Source: an uncultured Eubacterium sp. (GTDB lineage: Bacteria > Bacillota > Clostridia > Oscillospirales > Acutalibacteraceae). Taken from it: a stretch of DNA of 10,204 nt. The stretch is taken from contig UQCC01000016.1 in the NCBI GenBank assembly GCA_900539325.1, positions 1-10,204 on the forward strand, read 5' to 3'. The position numbers were made by a program, and so were the translations under genes. Under the pieces are notes generated by a model that saw nothing but the letters and a program-made list of their open reading frames with translations, made no database searches and was not told the origin of the DNA. This document shows, piece after piece, positions 1 to 4,985 of this stretch (position 1 is the stretch's first letter; each line of letters begins with the position of its first letter).

Positions 1-273
1 AATAAAATTCTGCCTCCAAGAGGTGTATATAAGACTAATACACACATAGATTCAAGAGTCTTTAAGAGTATTACAAATGTCGGAATTAATCCAACAGTTA
101 AAGAAGATGGAAGAATTGTAGTCGAAACTCATATATTAGATTTCAATGAAGATATTTATGATAAAGAAGTGAAAATTGAGTTTATAAAATTCATAAGAGA
201 AGAGAGAAAATTCCCTGATTTAAATGCATTAAAAAGGCAGATATTACTTGACATATCGGAAGCAAATTTATAA
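1..273 (+). CDS. ribF: RibF C-terminal end: riboflavin kinase domain (5' partial)
   Basis: The open frame runs from the window edge to TAA at 271-273, giving 90 residues of a protein whose start lies outside. The visible part matches the riboflavin kinase domain of bifunctional RibF/RibC. It has LPPRGVY near its start (family signature K-x-LPP-x-GVY), then TNVGINPT, then VETHILDFNEDIYDK (the family's ETHI-DF--DLYGK block), and a tail with FIREERKF and a C-terminal helix. RibF phosphorylates riboflavin to FMN and adenylylates FMN to FAD in the cytoplasm. The adenylyltransferase half must be upstream. All six Arg codons are AGA/AGG and about half of the Ile codons are ATA, unlike the genes right of 1990. 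No strong terminator follows; the next gene starts 63 bases on. The family is clear from motifs; whether the full gene is intact cannot be seen. Confidence 0.88.
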   Translation, partial: NKILPPRGVYKTNTHIDSRVFKSITNVGINPTVKEDGRIVVETHILDFNEDIYDKEVKIEFIKFIREERKFPDLNALKRQILLDISEANL

Positions 274-336
274 AATAGAATCATGAATTTGTGAGGTTGT
301 TTTATGTGAAAATAAAAGAAAAGGAAAGGTACTAGT

Positions 337-876
337 ATGCAAATCAGGGTAGCAATTTTAGATCAGGATCAGAACTATCAAAACAGGGTATTAGTTGCTT
401 TGCGTGAAAAATTTTCTAAAAAATTACAGGTATTCCCATGTAATAGTACAGAAGACGTTTTATCGGTAATAGAAGCACATGAAGTAAAGGTTTTTGCAAT
501 TAATAAGATGATTAACTATGATATTTCCCAGATACCGGAGGAATGTGCAATAGTATATTTATCAGAATTAAAATCAGTTAAAGAGGAAGATGGAACACCA
601 GTAGTATGCAAGTATCAGAAAGTTAAGAATATTGCTGGTGAATTATATAATATCGGCAAGAACTATGATAAATTATTAGCTGAGAAGAAAGAAGCAGAGA
701 GAAAAGCTGAAGCTGAAAGACTAGAAGCTGAAAGAAAAGCTGAAGAAGAAAGATTAGAAGCTGAAAGAAAGGCTGAAGAAGAGAGAAGAAAAGCCGAAGA
801 AGAAAGACTAAGTAGTTTTCAAGGATTGACAATTAAATACTATTTGATTATAATAATACGATTTAGCAAAAGTTGA
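337..876 (+). CDS. CpaE/receiver-like N-terminal domain with coiled-coil repeat, probably truncated
   Basis: This 179-residue frame is preceded by a purine-rich AAGGAAAGG ribosome site at 321-329. Residues 1 to about 112 (IRVAILDQDQNY, then a mixed alpha/beta pattern) resemble the receiver-like N-terminus of CpaE-type and related ATPases of clostridia. Residues 115-158 are a strongly charged helix made of four 11-residue units of the type AERLEAERKAE, a hendecad coiled coil. After residue 158 the character changes at once to SSFQG followed by a hydrophobic, Ile-rich tail, and the frame stops. In relatives as I remember them, a linker like this joins the receiver to an effector such as a P-loop ATPase; nothing of that kind is present here. 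I infer that the 3' part was lost by a rearrangement near 811. The protein may not be functional. Family assignment is tentative. Confidence 0.6.
   Translation: MQIRVAILDQDQNYQNRVLVALREKFSKKLQVFPCNSTEDVLSVIEAHEVKVFAINKMINYDISQIPEECAIVYLSELKSVKEEDGTPVVCKYQKVKNIAGELYNIGKNYDKLLAEKKEAERKAEAERLEAERKAEEERLEAERKAEEERRKAEEERLSSFQGLTIKYYLIIIIRFSKS
679..810 (+). repeat. Four in-frame 33-bp tandem repeats encoding a hendecad coiled coil
   Basis: Four consecutive 33-base units, rich in GCTGAAGAAGAAAGA-like sequence, encode AEKKEAERKAE, AERLEAERKAE, EERLEAERKAE and EERRKAEEERL (residues 115-158 of the receiver-like protein). Units two and three are nearly identical at the DNA level. The array ends exactly where the protein loses its expected character, so the repeat may have been the site of a recombination or deletion. 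Confidence 0.8.
826..854 (+). promoter_or_regulatory. Consensus sigma-A promoter for the nucleotidyltransferase gene
   Basis: TTGACA at 826-831 and TATAAT at 849-854 are both perfect consensus hexamers separated by exactly 17 bases. The predicted start of transcription is near 861, about 50 bases before the ATG at 910. The promoter lies inside the 3' end of the preceding open frame, where a native promoter would be unusual. This supports the view that the tail of that frame is foreign DNA. Confidence 0.85.
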
Positions 877-909
877 ATGGGCGGCTTGGGATGAAAGGAG
901 TATGTTATT

Positions 910-1560
910 ATGTATGAATATGTGGATGACAAACAATTTCTGAGCCGTATGCGTTCTCTTTGCGGAGATATAATGCAAGACCTTTGCCATACCTTAAAAG
1001 AAGAATATGATATAGGTTCTTCGTTTTATCTTGTGGGTAGCGGAGCAAGAAACCTAATACTTCAAAACTACAATCAACCGATTGATTTGGATTATAATCT
1101 TGAAATCACAAGAACAGATGATTGGGAAGATTGCAAAGAAATCAAAGAATGTGTCAGAAAGGCTTTCAATATTGTTCTTAGAGAATATGGGTGGAGCGAC
1201 TGCCAAGATTCCACCTCATCTTTGACAACAGAAAAGCGACACTTTAATCAGGGAAATAGTACAAAATTTTCAATGGATATTTGTATTGTTTGCGAGGATA
1301 CAGACGGGAACTATCATCGCCTTATTCACGATAAGCGATGTTTTCCAAACAGATATTTTTGGAATCAAGCTCCTTATTCGAGACGACTCAAAGAAAAAGC
1401 TGATTATATCAAGAGTAACGGAAAATGGGCATTAGTCAGAGAGCAATACAAGAAAATTAAAAATAAGTATTTAACATCAAATGACTATAACCATTCTTCC
1501 TTTATCTGCTATATTGAAGCAGTAAACAATGTCTATAATTCAAGAGGACGTTGGAAATAA
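910..1560 (+). CDS. DNA-polymerase-beta-like nucleotidyltransferase fold protein
   Basis: This 216-residue protein has a strong AAAGGAG ribosome site at 894-900, nine bases before the ATG. It shows the hallmark of the pol-beta nucleotidyltransferase superfamily: a GSGAR turn at residues 43-47, then the acidic pair D59-x-D61 (IDLDYNL), and a likely third carboxylate D123 in FSMDICIV. These residues normally hold two metal ions and transfer NMP from an NTP to a protein, RNA or small molecule. No secretion signal or membrane helix is seen, so it is probably cytoplasmic. The C-terminal third is basic and helical (KEKADYIKSN through KKIKNKYL). Similar standalone proteins occur in gut Firmicutes, often in variable regions. 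No partner gene (HEPN protein, antitoxin or AbiEi-like) lies beside it. The substrate is unknown; aminoglycoside or lincosamide modification is possible but not supported by any specific motif. Confidence 0.72.
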   Translation: MYEYVDDKQFLSRMRSLCGDIMQDLCHTLKEEYDIGSSFYLVGSGARNLILQNYNQPIDLDYNLEITRTDDWEDCKEIKECVRKAFNIVLREYGWSDCQDSTSSLTTEKRHFNQGNSTKFSMDICIVCEDTDGNYHRLIHDKRCFPNRYFWNQAPYSRRLKEKADYIKSNGKWALVREQYKKIKNKYLTSNDYNHSSFICYIEAVNNVYNSRGRWK

Positions 1561-1579
1561 AATTTAACATTCTTTTATA

Positions 1580-1608
1580 TCGTCACTTAATTAAGTGGCG
1601 ATTTTTTT
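1580..1608 (+). terminator. Rho-independent terminator after the nucleotidyltransferase gene
   Basis: A 9-bp stem, TCGTCACTT (1580-1588) with AAGTGGCGA (1593-1601), has one G-U pair and an AATT loop. Seven T residues follow directly (1602-1608). It lies 20 bases after the stop codon at 1560, so with the promoter at 826 the gene forms a self-contained transcription unit. Confidence 0.88.
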
Positions 1609-1610
1609 AT

Positions 1611-1880
1611 ACCTAAAAGGAGGTAATGAAACACAATAATTATCAAGGTTGATAACAAAATGATAACAGTATATCGGTAACGATGGATAATATGGATATA
1701 TCAAATTATCAGGAGCAAAAGAAGATAAAATTTCTAAACAAAAAAGTTTAGAATCACATCTTTGTTGCAGAGTGGGAATAACTCCGCAATCTCGATAAAT
1801 GCCCTATTTATAAGACTTTCGGGAGTTTTGCAATCCAAAATTGCAACATTTTGGCAACAATAAAATATTCACAAAAGATT
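1611..1880. other. Gene-free stretch with nested inverted repeats
   Basis: No credible gene is seen. A perfect AGGAGG at 1618-1623 sits only two bases before an ATG that opens an 8-codon frame (1626-1652), which looks like the stub of a lost gene. A 22-codon frame at 1683-1751 has no ribosome site. Structural elements include TTCTAAAC/GTTTAGAA around six A residues (1732-1753), ATAAAT/ATTTAT (1795-1811) and AACTCC/GGAGTT (1780-1827). There is also a cluster of TTGCAA-type repeats at 1828-1857. The mixture of a gene stub and clustered short repeats fits the scar or end of a mobile element, but no integrase is present. Confidence 0.5.
1828..1857. repeat. Overlapping inverted and direct TTGCAA repeats
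   Basis: TTGCAA occurs at 1828-1833 and 1841-1846, with a variant TGGCAA at 1852-1857. The same bases form two overlapping dyads: TTGCAAT/ATTGCAA (1828-1834 and 1840-1846) and CCAAAAT/ATTTTGG (1835-1841 and 1848-1854). Such compact overlapping dyads are typical of protein binding sites, including recombinase core or arm sites. Which protein, if any, binds here is unknown. Confidence 0.4.
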
Positions 1881-1915
1881 AAGAGCTATCAGACATCAAG
1901 TCCGATAGCTCTTTT
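1881..1915. terminator. Long hairpin, possible bidirectional terminator
   Basis: A perfect 10-bp stem, AAGAGCTATC (1881-1890) with GATAGCTCTT (1904-1913), continues inside as GAC (1892-1894) with GTC (1900-1902). On the plus strand it is followed by a short TTTT run. On the minus strand it is followed by AATCTTTT, so it may end transcription coming from the MetE-like gene. T tracts are short on both sides, so efficiency is uncertain. Confidence 0.6.
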
Positions 1916-1988
1916 GCTTAAACAGTGTTATTAAAACGATAATATTTCGGCATATATCGACCGCTTTTATTCGTGATTGTTATCGTAA

Positions 1989-3095
1989 TTAATTCCAAAC
2001 TTCTTCGGCGATTTCCTTAACCAATCTGAGCTTTGCCCATTGTTCTTCTTCGGTGATTTTGTTGCCTACTTCGCAAGAGGCAAAGCCGCATTGCGGGCTG
2101 AGGCAAAGTCTTTCAAGCGGAACATATTTTGCCGCTTCGTTAATTCTTGCAATAACTTCTTCTTTGTTTTCAAGCTTAGGCGATTTTGTGGTGATTAAGC
2201 CCAAAACAACGATTTTATCATCCGATACTTTGGCAAGCGGCTCAAATCCGCCCGAACGCTCGTCATCGTATTCAAGGAAAAGTGCGTCTACATTTTCCTG
2301 CGCAAAAACCCAGTCTGCAACAGGGTCGTATGCACCGCTCGAAAAATATGTTGAGTGGTAGTTGCCACGGCAAATGTGAGATGTGATTACCATATCTTCA
2401 GGCTTGCCTTCAAGTGCAAGGTTGTTGACTTTGAGAAGTTTGTTTTTGTATTCTTCTGCGGTTATGCCGAAAATATCGGTGCCGCCCTCGGTGAGAGCCG
2501 AACCCCACGAGCAGTCGTCAAGCTGAAGATTGCGGCAACCTGCCTCGTAAAATTGAGCAATAACATCACGATAACCTGCCGCAATATCCTCAATCAGTTC
2601 GTCATCGGTTGCGTAAAATTTTCGAGTAAGTTCAATGTTGCCCGGAACGGTAAATTGCAAATATGTTTGTGCCGGTGCAGGGATTGTATACTTTGCAATC
2701 GTGTTTTCGTTCTCAAACTGCTTCAAAAACTTGAAGTATTCCACAAACGGGTGAGCCTTTGCCTTGAATTTGCCTACAAGGTAAGTGTCGTCAAGCACAG
2801 CAAGTTCGCCGTTAAACGGAACTCCGCCGCCTGTTGCCTTGTGCTCAACTCCGTCAAATCCCCACATAAAATCAAGGTGCCAAAATGTTCGTCTGAACTC
2901 GCCGTCCGTGATTGCGTGGTAGCCAAGCTCCTTTTGCTTTGCAACAAGGTTTGTGATTGCATTGTTGATGATTTTGTCATATTCGTTTTTGTCGATTTTT
3001 CCGTTTTTGTAATTTTCCTTTGCGTCTTTAACCTCCTGCGGTCTTAAAAAACTGCCCACAAAGTCATATTTAAACGGTGTTTTGATTGTACTCAT
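1989..3095 (-). CDS. MetE-like cobalamin-independent methionine synthase catalytic domain protein (YxjG/YxjH type)
   Basis: This 368-residue protein corresponds to the C-terminal catalytic barrel of MetE without the N-terminal half, as in the YxjG/YxjH family. All four predicted zinc ligands are present: H240 and C242 in SHICRGN, E275 in FLEYDDE, and C336 in LSPQCGF. The barrel also carries ITDGEFRR (residues 62-69) and LQLDDCSW (191-197). Standard MetE moves a methyl group from 5-methyltetrahydrofolate to homocysteine. For short forms the methyl donor is less certain; they may use other methylated compounds. AAAGGA at 3105-3110 (read on the minus strand) precedes the ATG by nine bases. The LysR-type gene lies 94 bases upstream on the same strand and probably controls this gene. 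No methylenetetrahydrofolate reductase or homocysteine-forming gene is in view. Confidence 0.88.
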   Translation of the reverse strand: MSTIKTPFKYDFVGSFLRPQEVKDAKENYKNGKIDKNEYDKIINNAITNLVAKQKELGYHAITDGEFRRTFWHLDFMWGFDGVEHKATGGGVPFNGELAVLDDTYLVGKFKAKAHPFVEYFKFLKQFENENTIAKYTIPAPAQTYLQFTVPGNIELTRKFYATDDELIEDIAAGYRDVIAQFYEAGCRNLQLDDCSWGSALTEGGTDIFGITAEEYKNKLLKVNNLALEGKPEDMVITSHICRGNYHSTYFSSGAYDPVADWVFAQENVDALFLEYDDERSGGFEPLAKVSDDKIVVLGLITTKSPKLENKEEVIARINEAAKYVPLERLCLSPQCGFASCEVGNKITEEEQWAKLRLVKEIAEEVWN

Positions 3096-3131
3096 AATAA
3101 ACTGTCCTTTCGTTTGTTTGTTGATGAGTAC

Positions 3132-3160
3132 AGTTTATCACATAAAAATCGTTTTGTGAA
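3132..3160 (-). promoter_or_regulatory. Probable promoter of the MetE-like gene with an overlapping TCACA/TGTGA dyad
   Basis: Read on the minus strand, TTCACA (3155-3160) and TAAACT (3132-3137) form a -35/-10 pair with 17 bases between. The plus-strand dyad TCACA (3138-3142)/TGTGA (3155-3159) spans the spacer, so a regulator bound here would block or tune the promoter. It lies in the 94-base gap after the LysR gene. Hexamer matches are moderate. Confidence 0.5.
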
Positions 3161-3189
3161 ATACATATAAAATGCGGTTTGCCATAGTT

Positions 3190-4095
3190 TTATTCTATGG
3201 GCAAATGCCTTTGCAGTGCTTCAATATATGTGTTTGCGTAGCGTGAAAGCATAATGTTTTTCTTTTTAATAATGCCGATGTGCATTGAACAATCCATAAT
3301 GAGTGGTTTTGCAATGATGTCCTCGCCGTTCAGTTCTTTGTCAATAACACCCGAACTTACGGTGAAACCGTTCAGCCCGATTGCAAGGTTAAACAGCGTT
3401 GCACGGTCACGCACTTCTATGCTTTTTGGCATATCGAGCACGCTTAAAAACTCCTCGCTGAAGTAAAACGAATTTCGCTCGCCCTGTTCGTACACCAAAT
3501 AAGGATAAGGTTTTAATTCTTCAAGGCTTATGCAGTCTTTGTCGGCAAGCGGATGATTTTTGCTTATAAAAATATGCGGCAACGCTTCAAATATTTCTTC
3601 AAATACAAGGTCGTTTTTCTTAAACAGCTTGCACAAAACATCCTCGTTGCTTTCGCTCAAATACAAAATTCCCAGCTCGCTGTTGCCGTTTGCAACATCG
3701 TCTATGATTTCGCCCGTCTGGGTTTCACGCAGAGTAAAATTGTATTCTGCGGCGTCGTATTCGTTCACTACATCAACAAAAGCGTTCACGGCAAACGAGT
3801 AGTGCTGGCACGACACGCAAAATTTAGGCTTTCTGTTTGAATCGGTACAAAATCTTTCTTTCATAATGTCCGCCTGTTCAAGCAGATTGCGTGCAAATGA
3901 GAGAAGTTCCTCGCCCTCTTTGGTAACGGTCATTCCTTTGTTTGAACGCACAAATGCCGTAACATTCATTTCTTTTTCAAGGCTGTGAATTGCCGCACTC
4001 AGGCTCGGTTGAGATATGTACAGTTTTTCGGCTGCCGCAGTAATGTTTTTGCATTCGGCAACGGTTACAAGGTATTTAAGCTGTTGCAATGTCAT
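3190..4095 (-). CDS. LysR-family transcriptional regulator
   Basis: This protein of 301 residues has the usual length for the family. Residues 1-60 form the winged helix-turn-helix domain (LQQLKYLVTVAE, then AAAEKLYISQPSLSAAIHSLE, residues 21-41). A linker helix follows, then a periplasmic-binding-protein-like effector domain from about residue 91 to the end, starting KFCVSCQHYSFA. GAGGTG (4101-4106, minus strand) is the ribosome site, five bases before the ATG. LysR proteins act as tetramers and usually control an adjacent gene in response to a small molecule. The gene downstream on the same strand encodes a MetE-like enzyme, so a sulfur amino acid or folate-related signal is the natural guess. 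The divergent ABC operon is a possible second target. The ligand cannot be read from the sequence. Confidence 0.92.
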   Translation of the reverse strand: MTLQQLKYLVTVAECKNITAAAEKLYISQPSLSAAIHSLEKEMNVTAFVRSNKGMTVTKEGEELLSFARNLLEQADIMKERFCTDSNRKPKFCVSCQHYSFAVNAFVDVVNEYDAAEYNFTLRETQTGEIIDDVANGNSELGILYLSESNEDVLCKLFKKNDLVFEEIFEALPHIFISKNHPLADKDCISLEELKPYPYLVYEQGERNSFYFSEEFLSVLDMPKSIEVRDRATLFNLAIGLNGFTVSSGVIDKELNGEDIIAKPLIMDCSMHIGIIKKKNIMLSRYANTYIEALQRHLPIE

Positions 4096-4124
4096 ACGAA
4101 CACCTCTAAAATAAGTATGTTTTT

Positions 4125-4153
4125 ATTATATATTGATTTTTTTGCCATTTCAA
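4125..4153 (-). promoter_or_regulatory. Promoter of the LysR gene
   Basis: On the minus strand TTGAAA (4148-4153) and TATAAT (4125-4130) are spaced by 17 bases, with the -10 about 30 bases ahead of the start codon. Its -35 is only 12 bases from the -35 of the divergent ABC promoter, so the two promoters are back to back and could be coupled. Confidence 0.78.
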
Positions 4154-4165
4154 CTCTAAAAATAT

Positions 4166-4194
4166 TTGACAAAGTTATATAAGTGTGCTAATAT
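4166..4194 (+). promoter_or_regulatory. Promoter of the ABC transporter operon
   Basis: TTGACA (4166-4171) is a perfect -35. TAATAT (4189-4194) lies 17 bases on. Transcription should start near 4201, immediately before the first operator palindrome. A TGCTAA half-site (4186-4191) overlaps the -10, matching the arms of the operators downstream. Confidence 0.8.
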
Positions 4195-4201
4195 GAATGT
4201 G

Positions 4202-4219
4202 AGTTAGCAGGTGCTAACT
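4202..4219. promoter_or_regulatory. Operator 1: AGTTAGCA-GG-TGCTAACT palindrome
   Basis: This is a perfect 8-2-8 inverted repeat at the predicted transcription start. Its position just downstream of the -10 fits a repressor site. Dyads of this size and symmetry are typical of TetR- or MarR-family dimers rather than of the T-N11-A boxes of LysR proteins. No TetR or MarR gene lies in the window. Confidence 0.75.
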
Positions 4220-4234
4220 TAAAATTAGAGTAAA

Positions 4235-4254
4235 CAGTTAGCATAGACTAACTG
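4235..4254. promoter_or_regulatory. Operator 2: CAGTTAG-N6-CTAACTG palindrome
   Basis: The core 4237-4252 aligns with operator 1 over the same 16-bp frame (GTTAGCA and CTAAC shared). It lies exactly 34 bases downstream, a little over three helical turns, so two repressor dimers could bind nearly the same face. It sits in the 5' leader, ending just before the AGGAG ribosome site at 4258-4262. Confidence 0.7.
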
Positions 4255-4268
4255 CATAGGAGAACAAT

Positions 4269-4970
4269 ATGGCTTTTGTTGAAATTAACGGAATAAAAAA
4301 ACATTTCGGTGCAGGCGACAACAAGATTGAAGTGCTCAAAGGTATAGACCTTGAAATTGAAAAGGGCGAGATGTGCGTGCTTCTCGGACCGTCGGGTTCG
4401 GGCAAATCAACGCTTCTCAACATCATCGGTGCGATTGAATCGGCAGATGAGGGCACAATCACCGTAAACGGCGAAAAAACACGGCTTATGAATGAAAAAC
4501 AGCTTACCCGGTATCGCAGAAAACACCTCGGTTATGTATTTCAAATGTATAATTTGATACCTAATTTAACCGTAAGGGAAAATATTGAGGTCGGTGCATA
4601 TTTGAGCGACAATCCACTTGACATTGATGAACTTATGGTAATTCTCGGCATAAGCGACCAGGCGGACAAACTCCCGTCACAACTTTCGGGCGGTCAACAG
4701 CAGAGGACTTCAATCGGCAGGGCGATTGTTAAAAATCCGGACATTTTGCTTTGCGATGAACCAACGGGTGCACTTGATTACAAAACCTCAAAGGAAATTC
4801 TAAAACTCCTTGAAGATGTCAATCAAAAGTACGGCAGCACGGTTATTATGGTTACGCACAATGATGCAATAAAAAATATGGCAGACAGGGTTTTCACGCT
4901 TCGTGACGGAGAAATTCGCAAGAATTATATAAACGAAAACAAAGTGTCTGCCAAGGATTTGGAATGGTAA
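4269..4970 (+). CDS. ABC transporter ATP-binding protein, MacB/LolD/FtsE type
   Basis: This 233-residue nucleotide-binding subunit has every catalytic motif. These are Walker A GPSGSGKS (40-47), Q-loop Q92, signature LSGGQQQR (139-146), Walker B ILLCDEPTGALD (159-170, with E164 the catalytic base) and switch His H197 in VTHND. CDEPTGALD and FQMYNLIP are typical of the MacB/LolD/BceA branch, whose partners are FtsX-type permeases that work by mechanotransmission rather than by passing substrate through a channel. The AGGAG site at 4258-4262 lies six bases before the ATG. The permease gene follows after 15 bases, so the two are one operon. The paired operators upstream imply repression until an inducer, perhaps an antibiotic or antimicrobial peptide, is present. 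The substrate is not known. Confidence 0.95.
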   Translation: MAFVEINGIKKHFGAGDNKIEVLKGIDLEIEKGEMCVLLGPSGSGKSTLLNIIGAIESADEGTITVNGEKTRLMNEKQLTRYRRKHLGYVFQMYNLIPNLTVRENIEVGAYLSDNPLDIDELMVILGISDQADKLPSQLSGGQQQRTSIGRAIVKNPDILLCDEPTGALDYKTSKEILKLLEDVNQKYGSTVIMVTHNDAIKNMADRVFTLRDGEIRKNYINENKVSAKDLEW

Positions 4971-4985
4971 GGAGCGTGAACAAAA

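Noticed and set aside
679..810. CRISPR-like or minisatellite array
   Set aside because: The 33-bp units are contiguous without spacers and stay in frame with a coiled-coil protein, so they are a coding repeat.
1626..1652. Eight-codon frame after a perfect AGGAGG
   Set aside because: The spacing of two bases is too short for efficient initiation and the peptide has no known counterpart; treated as a gene stub within the gene-free zone.
2355..3047. Open frame of 230 codons on the plus strand opposite the MetE-like gene
   Set aside because: It lies wholly antisense to a gene with clear family motifs, has Cys/Val/Phe-rich composition typical of a shadow frame, and no domain is recognisable.
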